A stretch of DNA of 64,000 bases from Lanius collurio (lineage: Eukaryota > Chordata > Aves > Passeriformes > Laniidae). Position numbers and translations under genes: made by a program. Positions 34,501 through 48,400 of the stretch are shown piece after piece (the stretch's first letter is position 1; the number at the start of each line of letters is the position of its first letter). The stretch spans positions 11,933,376 through 11,997,375 of the forward strand of contig JACBWW010000015.1 in the NCBI GenBank assembly GCA_020086605.1. The letters run 5' to 3'. The notes beneath the pieces are model-generated. The model made no database searches. It was not told the DNA's origin and saw nothing but the letters and a program-made list of their open reading frames with translations.

Positions 34501-37500
34501 GCTGAACTAATTACAAAGCAACTGTTTTGGCTCTCTGCTCTGTTAGCATAAATAAGTTTGCACAGAACAGCAGCAACTGTGATCCAAGCTAAGATGTGCT
34601 AGTCACAGAAACTTGTGTCATATCTCATTGAAGCACTGAACATTTTATCAATGGTGGGTCAACTCACAAGGCCCTCCTGACTCACTTCCATCACTTGTTG
34701 AAGAGGAGTGAAAAAGTGGAATGAAAAATATGATAACTAAGACTTCTGCATGTTAAGATGTGTTCTGTGGGTCATTTATTTGCTTTGGTGTGAATGTAAC
34801 CTTAAGTGTGGACAATTTTCTCGTGTTTGGGGGAGGGACTTTGGAGTTAGCTACTACGGTGTGCTCCCTTTCTCATGAGATGTGGTTGCTCTGTTGCTAC
34901 CAAAGCAATTTCAGCTACCTTTCATAACTCTTCATGCATGAAAATCTGCATGAAGGTCCTTTCAGAATGAAAGTAACTTCACTAAGCACAAGTTTGGAGT
35001 TAGTTGTAATTAACTGTACATGGGTGAAGCTTTCTATTTGTATGTACAGCACTAAATAATGAACTGTTGATGTACCTCTTAGATGCTTGATAATGTGTCT
35101 GTGAAACTAATAGCTGTTACTTGGGAAGTGTATGTGCGTTATACAGCATTTCTAGGAGCACTTCAGAAAGAGTTTCAAATGAATGTTGCATCAGACACAA
35201 GTGTAAAAGGTTTGTATTATATTATTGGCAATTTGTGTTTCAACAATAAATTTTGGGGAAGTGATCTGTCTCAATATTTCAAAGCTTCCGTGTCCTACTA
35301 CTTAGTTGGTCTGTTGTTACATGGAGGGGTTCATGCCTACCAGCTTTTCTGTTGCTTGTGAAACTATAGTGGATCTGAAAGGGAGGTAAAACCTCTTAAC
35401 TAACAGCTGACAAGTAATGGCTCCAAAACAAACATTATCTCCATAAAAGGATATGAGATTATTGTATATGATCTTTCCTAATGTTTCAAAATATGGCTAA
35501 AGATTCTTGCTGGCCTTGCTTTCTTTTCTTTGTGTCATTCAAGAATCCCAGGCCCAAGGTGCACTGCATATTTATAGACAGACTAGAGTCTGAAACTTTA
35601 AATATTCTAAAAATTTCTGCTAAGCACTCACTGTATTTCTCACAGTACTTACTGTTCTAAGAAGTCACAAAGTACTTGCCTGTAGTGCTGGTGCAGCCTT
35701 TTAGTTATTCCTTTTGAAAAGGAGATTGAATTTGGGACAGTTGTCTTTCACCAATCCTTACCTATCTGCCTGAGATCCTTTATAAAGATTGGCATAAGAT
35801 GCTGAGAACAGCCATTTTTCTGGTTTCTTCATTGGGGATCTTTATTTTATACATGTTCTGAGTACCTGCAAGAACAAGTATGTGTGTAGGGAAGTGGGTG
35901 TCCTAGGCTGAGTCCAAACAGGACTGGTGTAGATACTGAATTCAATAATTTTCATCTGAAGAGAGACCACTGAGATTGTCTTTGATCTCAGCTAACACCT
36001 CAGAAATGCCTCACGTCGGCAGAGTATTCCAGTAAAGAGGGCTGTTACTTAAATACCTACCTGATTTGCAATATTATCATATTGCTTGTGGGGAAAAAGA
36101 TGGTTTTGTATACTTGTCAAGTAGAAAGCTAAATGTGTTTCTAAGGCATGTGCTTGCCTTATCAGCAAGAATCTTACAAAACTGATTGTCCTCATTTGTC
36201 AAGAGGCATGTGGAGGTATGGTGCAATAGTAATACCCAGTGAAGTAGCAGTGAAATGTTTCCAAATTGTTACTGCATGTAACATAGTTACCAAAATTTGG
36301 ATCCAGTTAGTCTCTCACATAGGGGAAAGAAACGATGATGCACTGGTGGTATATTTAACACTGGCTATTGGTTTATTGGGATTTTAGCTTCTCTTAATTT
36401 TGAGGTTCTGTCTGTTACTAAAAATACTGTTTGCAGGTACATATTGGAGCTAAAACTATTTTGGCTGAATTCAAAGTGGGTTATCAATGTGTTAAACAGG
36501 TGCTAAAACATACAATAAAATGTGTAGAGTTTAAAAAGTTGTTCTGTATGTCTACATGGAGATCAACTAATGCTGGATAACATGACAATATTTACATTTT
36601 ATTTTCATTTTCTTGATTTTGGGAAGAATGGAATCTTCCCTGCCCTTCTACATGTAAATTGTTCTTGAAATAATTTAATTCCAGGCAGTAGTGGCTGTTG
36701 AATGTGTGTATCATTGGCCACATGCAAGCTGCATGTGGAGCTATGTGCTCCACAGAGGGATAATGTCTTATCTGTATGGCTGGAGAGGGCTCTCACCATC
36801 TGGTTTTGGAATTTGCATGTGTACCCAGATGTTGCTACTGAATACAGAATATAGGAGGTATTGGTTTCTGAGTCCTGATACCCCAGCATTACTTCAGGAT
36901 CTCCAAAACCAGCTCTGGAATATATGGGAGTTCTCTTCTTTGGCTTTTATAATTTTCTTTTTTTTTCTTTAAAAAAAAAATTCTCTTAACTTTTTTAAGT
37001 GAATGAGAACTTAGTTGTTAATAACTAATTTATTAAAACAATTTTTTGTTGCTACTTCTATTGTATTCCCTTGGCTGACTTAATACTTCAGAGTCAACTA
37101 AAGCATATTATGTTCAGAGGTAGCTGTTTTTTTCAGTTGCATTCTTCCTTTATTTTGAAGAATATTCATTAGTTTGAAGCTGAACATCTACTCTAAAAGA
37201 TACCTTGTAACATAATATTTTTGATAATGGTATTCATTTAGTTATCTTCTGTCCCTGCTTTAGTGAAATCCTTAACATAAAAGCAATTCTAAACTTGTGA
37301 ATTACTACAACACATGCTAGTATAGCTACTAGCAATTTATTATGTGTACTAAGTTTGTATACTTCTTTTATAAATAGTATGTTACTAGCTGACTAGCTCT
37401 AATCCCTGAACTTCCCTACTGTCAGAACTTTGGATTGGGTGGATGTAAAAGATGCAAAGAGGTATTGTGGCGTTGTTCCCTAAGATACACAAATAGGCTT

Positions 37501-39421
37501 GATCTTGTATGAGGAATTCCACTGAAGTTGGGAAGTGATTTGATCTAGTTAGAATGAAAAAAATTACATGATGCTCTTTTACAAGATCAAGACCTTGTCA
37601 TTAATTCAAAGCCTGGAAAAGGGAAACATCTTGATGACTTCTTTTTCAGTTTTTTGATTACGTCCATCAAATGTGAAATAAAGTTCAGCAATTGTGTTCA
37701 TTCTTGCTATGGTAGCTGTGGCTGTCTAGCTATAAAAAACATTTATTACTTGTTATCTGAAAAAACCCCAACTTATAATGGTTAAAGTGTAATAAAGTTT
37801 ATTTATGTAAAATAGTATTTGAAAGATAAAAGCTAATCATGCTTTCATATTTTGAGTTTTATTTTCTTTTATAGCCCTCCTATACTCAGCAAGCTGGGGA
37901 ATCCAAGCTGTATGCTGAACAACAGGGTCTCTACTCCATTTAGAGTAAAACACTGATGGACACTTATGAAAATCTGTGCTCTTGATAAAAAATTGATAAA
38001 AACTGTAATAAACCCTCCCATGCTTCTGCCTTTATGGCAAGGGAGAAATGCTTTTTTTTGCAGTTTAGCTGAACAATATTGAATGCATTGAAGCATAAGG
38101 AGGTGGTAAATGTTGAGAGGTAAAGGCAGAAGTGTGAAAGAAGTCTGTGTTGAAAGCTAACAATAGGAAAAATGAAGATGCTGGGACAACTCTGCATAGA
38201 AACTGGTTTTCTCTGTCTCTTTTTTTTCTTTCTGTAGTAGGAGTGAGCAAAAGGGCTCCAGCACAGGAGCTCTTCTTTGATGATTACCAAATGGGGTTAA
38301 TTATTTTTTTCACCCTGTTGTACATGAGGAACCTATTTTATACTGCTAGACTGATATCACCTATTTTTTCCATCACTTAAAGGTATTTAAAAGGGGAGTT
38401 TGGAAGATTTTTCACTGTTAACAGGACATGAAGCTGTAAACAGCAAACACAATGATGAATGCATAAACACTGGCTTAGTTTATTCTCAGTACTACTGGCA
38501 GCTCTTTTTGAAGCACTTTTCCTCAAAACATAGGGTGTGTATGGTGTTGTTGGTGGTTTGAACAGGTAGATCTTTCTTCAGATAAACTTCTGGTGGGCAA
38601 GGATCTAATGCTTCATTCACTGTGTCCTGAGGCTTGCTTGTAACAAGGCAGTATTGGTAAGTCATTGGCTTTGTATTTATCTTACTAGCTTGTAATGATC
38701 AAAGTGAGCAGAAGTTTACTTTTTCAGAGAAAAACATAAATACTGTGCCATTTTCTCTGTCACTTCATATTAATCAGGTTAATATCCAGGGAATGACGAG
38801 AGAAACATTCTTTCACCTGTTATAGTTTTTTCATGCTAAAGAATTCTTCAGTCATGCAAGCATTTATATGTCTGATGAAGTACAGATAAAATAGCTGATG
38901 CTCAGGCTTTTTATCAATATTGGATTTGTAACATAAGCAATCTCTGTTTTACTGTGGTTTTTTTTGGTGCATCAAAATTAAAATACTGGACATGCCCTTT
39001 CAAACTGCTTGTCTTTTATGTGGGCAACAGGTGTGGCTTTAAGGGACAGCTTTGTACTAGTAATTGTCATTACTTTAAACAAGAAGAAATGATAATACTT
39101 GTAAAAATCAAGACCCAAGCATTTAAAAAATGAAATCTGATGGCAATTGGAAAATCATACGTCTCTCTGAAAATTATCCATGTACTTACTTTTCTGGCAC
39201 ATGCTTATGCTGTCACTAAGAACTTGATCCTTAAAGCCAGAGGAGAGAATGTAACAAACTTCTCAGTGGCACCTTGGTGCCAAGATAGATTCAGCGCAAC
39301 CAGTTTTAATTTTTTTTCTTTTGTTTTGTTATTCCTGGCACTTTTTCAAATAATGATTTCATAATGCCTGTAATGTTTCTGCAGAGAACTAAAATTGCAT
39401 CCAAGACTTCCCTTCTTCCTG

Positions 39422-39480
39422 TTTTTATTTTTTTTTTTCATTTTTTTTTTTTTTTGGTTTGTGTGTATGTATGTGTGTGT
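39422..39480. repeat. T-rich / (GT)n low-complexity tract
   Basis: Two long T runs, interrupted by A and by CA, run into GTGTGTATGTATGTGTGTGT. A simple compound repeat in the intron with no recognised element around it. Confidence 0.85.
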
Positions 39481-42400
39481 TTTGGATTTTTTAAAAAAAT
39501 AAACTGAGCTCTGAGGAAAAAGTGTGTGATCCAGACAGTGGTAAAGGGTTGCTTTTTGTTTTGAAAGGTCAACAGTTTGCACCTGTCAGAAAGATTTTGA
39601 TCAGAAATGGTTAGACGTACATTTGTATATGGATGGGGAAAACAGGAGGAAGAGGAGCTTTGGTAACTTCTCTGCCCATGAACAGCCCTGGAGCCTCTGG
39701 AATCCCTTTTTGCAGAAATAACAGTTATAAATGGTCAGCATTAGGCTTTGAGTGCTCAGCTCACATCTGCTTTTGGTCACAGTTAGAGAAGGGCTGGAGG
39801 GAAAGGTTTTGCATCCTACTGGGCTTCTTGCATCCTACTGGACTTGTCTGGGGTGCAGTTCCTGAAGACTGAACAAAACAAAAATCAGTCCTTCTGTTCA
39901 AGATGACTTGATAACAAAGAACATCCCATAAACATGGTGGGATTATTTGCTCAAAGGACCAAGGTGTTTGCTACTGCTGCCTTTGGTAGCAAACAGTAGA
40001 GAAGCACCAAAAGAAAGATGGTTTAAAAAAAAAAGGGCATCCAATCAAATGCCATATCTGATAAATAATTTTTCTCTAGATCTTCTCCATGAAAAATATT
40101 GATGCTTTTTAGCCAGATAATATGAATAAATGCTTTCCCTCCAGTGGGAAAGAGATGCTGCTGAGATGCCGTCTTTTGCAGTTCTATAAATTCTGTGTTT
40201 AAAAAATAATGATAGTAGCAAGGCAAAAGTAGTAATATACAGATTTTAAGAATGTCTGTAAGAAAACAAGATTTAATTCAAAGAAAAAAAATTCATTCTC
40301 TGACAATTATATTTGTGTTTTATTTTTAAGGTGGGTACCCTTGTTCTTAAAATTCTTCCTGCCCTGGAATTTCCTTCTGCTCCAGAACTGAAGCCTTCTG
40401 TATGTAATTCAGCATTTCTGAATTTTATTCCTTTATAAATAGAGTATCTAGTATGTTGGTTCTAGGTACAATATTTCCCTACTTCTTCAAATCTCTGTGT
40501 ACAAATACCAGTTCAAATAAGTTCAATTACATCCAAAGACATCATGTCCAGAAAATAACTAAATCACTTCAGATAGCTACTTGCCTTTCTTAAGGTGAAA
40601 AAAAAAACCAAAAAAACCTGTGTCCTTAATTTCTGAGGTTAGGTACAATTCTGTTTTCTTTTCTTTTCATAGCTTTCTCATAATGCACTTTAAAATTTTA
40701 CCATCTTGATCTATCTGCAGAGGGTTATCTAACGATGAAGATGCCACCTCCAACAATTGTTTTTAAATGCAATTTAGGCATACACTTTTCAAGCTGTAGA
40801 TGTATATTACGCTTTAGGTAGTGTCAACAACTTTCTTGAAGCACCTGCAGAAATGTTCCAGGATCATGAAGACCTTTTTATTACTGCCTTGATGCAAAAA
40901 TATTGCCAGAGACTTCGTTTAATGACAGTCTCTCAGTGGAACACTTTAGTTATATTTCTTGGTATCATGCCATCATTCGGTAGTAATAAAGCATGAGCAG
41001 TTGAAAACACGAGGCTGAAGTTCTGTTGTATCTTAGCTGAAATTGGGTTTGGCTACCACTTGAGTAGGCTTTCAAAGAAATACAGAGTGTTAGATGAAGG
41101 GGGTTTGTTTGTCTTCCATCTGTATTGGTACTAGAGGGGTCATGAAGGCTCTTCTGTAATTGTGAGGGCTTTTGTTGCTTGTTTTGTTATGTTTTTGCTT
41201 CTCTTTCCCCCCCATTCTTGCTGGAGGGTTGAGATAGTGACTGAGATCACCTATCCCTGCAGGATAACACACTGTTTTTACCAAATTCAAATTGCAGAAT
41301 TTCTTTTGGTCCCCATAAATTCCTTCCTAAACACTTAGTTTTCTTGTTTTGCAATAATGCCTGCAATTAGAGCAAACTTTTATTAACTACTTTGAGGTTC
41401 TTATCTACCATTTGCATCTCTAAGAATGTAGTTAGTGCATTGTTGCCCAGCTTTACACAACTTTGGGTCTGTTTCAGTATTTTTTGAGATATTTGCATGG
41501 AATATGTGACTGAATGTCCATTTGTTAAATTTCATTTTTAATTTGGGGGAAATGTAGGAGGCAGATCTTGAAAACAGAACTAAAATCTTTGAGAAAGAGA
41601 AGGGAAATGGAACAGAATTATGGGCAGAAAAATTAGAAAGCTCACTCAGACATGACTCCTGTTTACCAAGAAAAAATTAGTTAAGAATTATCAATTTACC
41701 TTGTAAATACAGAAATATTTAAAGAAGTAAAACTTAGTAGGTAGTTTATATAATTAATATTAGGCTGAGGAGAACTCAAGAAAAAATACTGTTGCTTGTA
41801 CTCAAAAAGAAGTGCTTTGTATTTGAGATGAAACAATTTTATTAAAGGGTGGCAAAGCAAGGTGTAATTAAAGATATGGAATAATATGTGAATTTTGAAT
41901 ATTATCAAATGGTAATGAGGCCAAAAGGAAGAGATAAGGTTAAGAAGTATAATGCTGTGATCTCTAGACTGTAGGTTAAAAGAAAACCCTGGTAAATGAA
42001 ATCTGTGTGCCAAGGCAATTCCCTGAGAAAGTTCTAGAAGGTAAGAGCCGCCATTCCATGCCAAATTAAAGGTCTAGTTCCCTCAGTGGGTTTTGTCTGA
42101 AAATACCCAGTAAGGAATGTAACAGTGATTCCCTTGACTATTCTTCTGCCTTATAGTGTTGTAGGAATCAGAAATTTTTATAAGTTACAGGCAGAATTTG
42201 GGTGTTTGGTAGCCCAAGGAATTTTTGATATCTTGTAAACTTTGCTATTTACAGTTTCTAGTGAGAAAGTTTAACCTCACAACTGATAAATATCCTATTT
42301 TGGTTGTTTCATGCATACTACTGGATCATTTTATTCAGTATCATCTTGCTCTTTCGTTTTCCCTATGATTTTTAGATTTGACCAGCTGTTGTGAAGCCTC

Positions 42401-45400
42401 CAGCTAGTAGCTGCTCCAAGCCTTGTTGGATCTGCCACACTATTCTCCCGCAGTGCTTGTGTGTTTGTCTGTAGCAAATGTGCATGTGCAAAAATGCACA
42501 TCCAGTATGTACCTTCTGGTATTTCAAGTATCAAAAAAAACTGACAGAAACTGCAGTGAGTCAAAGCCATAAATTTCAGAGGATCAAGACATTTCAGTGT
42601 TCTACTTTAAGTATATAATTGTTAATATGGGTAAAAGATGCTGTAAATCAGGTGGTGACTGTAAAAATGGAAAGTAAACTTTCTCAAGTGTTCTTTCCTA
42701 GTATTAGGTTGTGGTGTCAAGTGGTATTCTGTTTGTTTTGGCCTTGGTTTTCTTTCCATAGACTTTTTTTCATTTGTAAACCTTCATGACCAGATTCTGA
42801 TCCTCTATGATGCCTCTGCCTAAGAAGGGCAGGATTTAAGGGTTTGGGGATTTGTTGTCTTTGCTGATTATTTTAGATCCCAGTTTGAAGGAGAACCTGC
42901 CCCTGTGGGTAAGCAGGCTCTTCAGTGTGGCCAATGATATTAAGATATTGCAAAGGAGTTGCTGCTCTCCTATCCTGTTCCTTGCACTATTTCAGACTTG
43001 AATTTTACTTGTTTACTATTGAGTTTCTCTCATGAGGTAACCTCCCACTTTGTCTACCTTGTGTGTGGATAGTGATTGATTTCCTCTTGCCCCTTCTCTT
43101 TAAACAAAATATTGTCTAGAGTTTCTTACGTGGAGAAAAACATATTTCAGAATACCAGATGCTTCACCTAACTATCTTTCAAGTTTCGCGAGTCAGAGTT
43201 TGGATGCCGTTCTGCATTTAGGAATGTGGTTTTTGACTGCAACCAAAATAAAAAATATTCTTAGAAAAATAAATTGAGAACTGGTGTAACTCTGGTTTAT
43301 TCTGTGCTCTGAAGTTCTGGTTCTTATGCATGCAATAATAAATAACAGCTACTCAGCTGATAATCCTCACTAACCTCATCAGGTAGAGATGACAAGATAA
43401 GAACTAAGTACTTATTTTCTAGTAGTATTTTTAAATTCTGTAGTTCTGGAAAATGTTTATGAAAAGGCACTATTATGTTTAAAATTTCAAATTGAAAGTC
43501 ACCTTTAAATTTACCCTGGGAAGTTATTTGTAATTTATTTCGAGGTCATTTAGAATAATTTTCATGATTGCCTTTTATGTTAAGAGATAGCCTAGCAATT
43601 GAACTATTTTCTGTCTTGTTTGGGGTTTTTTTTGTTGTCTTTTTTTTTTCTCTCTAATGGATTTTGTGAGAATGAATGAATGACTTCTGCAATCACGAAA
43701 AGCCTGATGTATGCTCTACTAAAATTTGGATGACCCTGTTAAGTCAGACTGTAGTGAACCAAGCCTGGAGCAGGGACTTGTGTCCCTGAGGACAGTGCCA
43801 TGCTTCTCACCAGTAGCTCTCGTCTGCTGGAAACCCTTTCCAAGGGAAAAGCTGCATGCTGTGATACTCATTTCTTGGTTGCTGCTGCATCCAGTACTGA
43901 TCTCCTGAGCCTTTTCCTCAGGGCTCCTGTCTCTGCCTCAGGAGGCTGTAAAGGTATTGGGGGAGGAATGAAGAGAAATGGATGTTTGGTGCACAAACCG
44001 AAAAGTGCCATTCGTATTTGGGCAAGATTGCCTGGCCTTATTCACTGCAATAATTAGACATTTATGAAAATAGAGGCTGAAGTGGTACCATGCCAGATGA
44101 AATGTAATAGAAATCTCAGATCAAGTTGCTAGTACGTCCTTTTCTGGCTGGCCTTCAACTGTGCCTGTGAGCGCAAAGGAATGGCATGTATTTATACGTT
44201 TGTAAATAAGATCCCACACATTTTCCGCTTGAGAACATGCACTCGGACCTTTTATGGTCAGGAAGGGGTGTTTCCCTCTGTCTGTGAGCTGCCCAGAGAA
44301 CTACACATTTCCAAGTATGCAGTTACAGAAACTTACAGCTAACACTGTGTAAACTTCAGTTTAAATAAAGAAGTTTGGGGGATTAAAGGCAAAAAAGTAA
44401 TTTTTTTCTTTTTTACAGTAGTAAAATACTTTGTGATAAACAAATAGGTTTTGATGTTTTTTGCTAACCTAGGTTGCCTCATTCATGCTTACTCATAAAA
44501 AGATCAAGCTCTCATGACTGTGTATCTTCTTTTCAAATGTCTATTTATCATGAGATTCACTTGATAATGTCTTTTTAAAATATCTAAAACACTTTCTGGG
44601 ATCTCAGTGTCAGTTGATCATAATGGATCAATAGTATCTTTCAAAGATAGTCTTAGAAAAAACCCTCACAAACCAACAAAATTCACCTAGATGAAATGGA
44701 AATATTTCAAAAATAGTAGTTTCTTGCAGGCCTATTTTACCTGTCAAAGAAATATTTATTCAATTTGAGTGATCTCCAGCCCTGTAAGATGAATGCAGAA
44801 CACTTAAATGTCACCATCAGAAAGTATCATTGTCTTGAGAAGGCACAAATAAAATAATTTACTTTTGTATCAATTTAGCTGCAGAGGGCATAGTAAATAT
44901 GTTCTTTCTTTTATGTGAAGTGTTTAGGAAGTTGCAATGTGCAATACAAAACATGTCTAGGTGGGGTTTAATTTTCCATCAGCTGTTTTGGAAACTGCTA
45001 ATAGATGGAGGTTGACAGTTGGAAACACTTGAAATATGCTAAAGGAGATGTAGTTTTTTAGCTATTGAAACTGGTTTTTGTTGTTAGGCCATGATGCACA
45101 CAGTACTCTCCTCTAGCTTTTATACTAAAAAGTTTTAAATAGCTTTTATTAAACATGGTTACTTGTTGTCTTCAGACTAATCATATAAAAACCCTTTAAT
45201 ACTTTCTGGAAAAGAGGAATGCCTACAGGAAGAAGAACAATAACTTGTTGAATACTAAAAGGTATAGGTTTCAAAATTTCCACTTAGTTTCCCATATATG
45301 CATTGTACCACATTCATCTTTGTGCAGTGAGAGTTGCCATAGAAGTGTTTTTTGATTTCAGGACTGTTTAATTAGATCAAAATAAAATGACAATAAGCTG

Positions 45401-48400
45401 AATGTTGTAATATCAGTATGTGTCATATGTGAATACATTTTCAGTTATAGTGCTTTAGGTTTTTTAAATACTCAGTTTCAAATCGAGATGAAGTCTTTGG
45501 GAAGCTTGGTTTTTTCCTACTCAGAAAAGATGAATTGCATGTAATAGCCAGTTCCCATTCTCTTAGGATGCTTTTAGACATACCTTCTGCAGAGGCAGAA
45601 TTGGTACAGCTGAGTTCACAGAGGTCTAAATTTGCAGTCAGTGGAGACATCCATGAAGGATTTGGCTTAAAACTTTGCAAGGGGGGATGTGTGTAAGTTC
45701 TCAGAATCAATCCATACAAGTAGGAAATCAGACAATTAAGATTACTTTGCAGATGCTTCCATAATATAGGGAGCTTTCTCTCCAAGGTCATGTTCTTGCA
45801 TTAACTGGTGCTATGTAATCTTTGATAAATATGTAATCCTACCACAGATGAATCAAGAAAGTAATTCCTGTTCCAGAGAAGTAAAAATTGGTGGCATAGT
45901 AGAGTTTCTAGGATACTTTCTCAACTTAAGTCTTCACTGCTTTGTGTAGGCCTAGAAATCCCAGTGCCACTAGTTAATTAGTGGTGTAATCCTGAAATTT
46001 GCTCAGCCAGAGGCAAGCAAAGCTATTACTTAAGTGGAAATAAGTGAGCAGGATTAAAACAGAGAAAATTGGGCCTCAAGGGGATCAAGTGTATTCTTAG
46101 AATTCAGTTGTTGTCACTTAATGTGTTTAATTATCTCTCGATTCACAGGGCATGCCATGTGCAATTAGCTGGAGTTACAAATAACTAATCTGCAAATTTT
46201 TGAGTTAAAGCTGCCTTTTGATGTTAGACTAAATTCTGTCTTCTATGAAGTATTACTCTAATATCCAGGACACCATTTTTTTATTTTCCTTTTTTTTAGA
46301 TTTTTGTTTGTCCTGCTTCCTTATATCAATTTAATTACTTTTTTGTGCTGTTTTCCCATTTCTAGCTGCCTATGGTTATTGGTATCATTATATGATATGG
46401 GTTATTTTCTCTTCTGTGTGATTTTGTAGTTGATGTTGGTTAATGATGTCATTGCTGAGGGCAGAGGAATGACCTAAGGTGACCTCTCAAAGGTTGTGTG
46501 GACCTCTCTTTCCTATGATTGCACATTAAACTTGTTCCTCAGTTAGCCATCCAGTATCATTGAGCTGATTCTTGTTTTAGGTGTAAATCACGTGCATGAA
46601 TTACTAGAAAGGAGCTGATTCTCTTATGTTAGATAGTGGTGAGTACTTAGATTCTGATCAGGAAACCCTTCAGCGGGACTCTGTGCTGAAAGCTCAGCTG
46701 CTGCTTTGGTGCATTGCTAGATTGGGGTCAAAGTGTGGAGCATCTTGTAGATTCAGATCTATTTCTTCTGCCCCAGGGACTAGTGATAGTTAAACTGTAG
46801 AGGTATGATAAAATAAGATGTTTTGAGGTAACAACCTGTGCATTATAACTGCATGCTCAAATATGGCTACAAAATAGTAATTTGAACCTGACTACCCATG
46901 TAAAGTATCAGGTTTCATATTAAACTGAAGAGCCCTGTTGTTTTGCATCTTATCTGTGCTTTTTTAATGGTCTCTGTGCATGTAACATCAGTTTTTGCTC
47001 TGAACTACAGAAAAAATTTTTGGTTACTTAAAGGCTGCCTCTTGCTTTGAATGATAATGAAGCAGATGGCATCCTCTTTTATCACTGAAGCTGAAAACCT
47101 GGTATGTAAGAAATAAAGGAGAGTAACTGCAGTTGTGGAATCATCAATGAAAAGTTCCAAAGACAAAAACTTTATGTGATTCAAAGCCTTGTTAAAAGTT
47201 CTGGTGGCTCTTTCCAAACTAAGCTGATAGGAATGCTATATTTGTAAGCTTGGGATACTTGTGGGAGCTGTGGTTGTGATGCCACCAAAGGGTTAAAGCT
47301 TTTCAGATCTCTTCACCTTTAAAGTAGCAGGTCATTAGTTTTTATGTTCCATGTTTGTTAGTTTTATATCTGAAATTAGGAGAGGAATATTTCCTAGCTG
47401 TCAGAGCCTTGAAATTGTTTGCACCATCAAAAAAGCTTAATACAATTTTTGTGATGGCCATGTATGCAGGGTTATTGTTCTTCCCAATAGCAATGTGATC
47501 TGCTTCGAAGTATAGCTTCAGGATAGTCTTAAAAGTCTTTTTATTGTCATTGTGGTTAGTTATCAGAAGTCTTGTATTTGAGTGAGGAGAAGGTAATCCA
47601 AAACCTTCCTTAATAACAGGAAATATTTGCCATTTCACCTCCAAGACAAAGGAATTCATGTTTGCTGAAAAGCTTGGTCCTTCTATAGGTCAAAACTGTG
47701 GAGCTGTTGCATCCTTTGCTTTCACAACTCCTTTCAGTTCTGTCTGTTTAGAGTCAACCTATTTTGCATTTCCACTGGATAGTGATTGGTTTGGGTTTTT
47801 GTGATGTCGGTGGGCTTTTTCTTACTATGCGTGGGGTTTTTAATGTGATGCAGAAAAATGGTATGAAAATAGGATTTTAAAGCTTTTGGACAGGAAAATT
47901 GAAGTCCTGTTTTTAAACTGATGAGGCAGGGAATGTGACACTGAGTTTGGTATTACTAAGTTAGACTCAGCTGAAGTTGATTTTATTGCCAATTTTATAT
48001 TTGTAATAGTATCCTCAGTTACTGCTCAAGTTCAGGGCTAAGGTTATTAATTTATTAAAATTGTAATGGAACAGAAGAATATTTTGGAGCTGACATAATT
48101 CAAAGTTGAAATAATTGATGGAGACATTTTCTTTGTCTTCCATTGTTAAAGTGCATGCAGTTCACATAACAGGCATGAGGAAAGGTGAGTTTTTGTTGTA
48201 TTTTAAGGCATTTGACCTTGGCTGGAAAGTTTACTTCAATCTGAAGGTTTTCCAGGGTTTTTATCCTGCAGTTCTGACCTAGGTAATTATTTTCATTTGT
48301 GCATACCATCTGTGCCATCACAAAATGACTGTCCTATCTTTTTTCCTGCTGAGATAGGAGAGCAGGAAAGAGCTAAAATGACTTGATACTCTTCATATTA

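Noticed and set aside
41696..42064. 122-codon minus-strand open frame in intron 1
   Set aside because: Low-complexity, phenylalanine/leucine/isoleucine-rich translation of AT-rich DNA; no domain, and no splice or promoter context.
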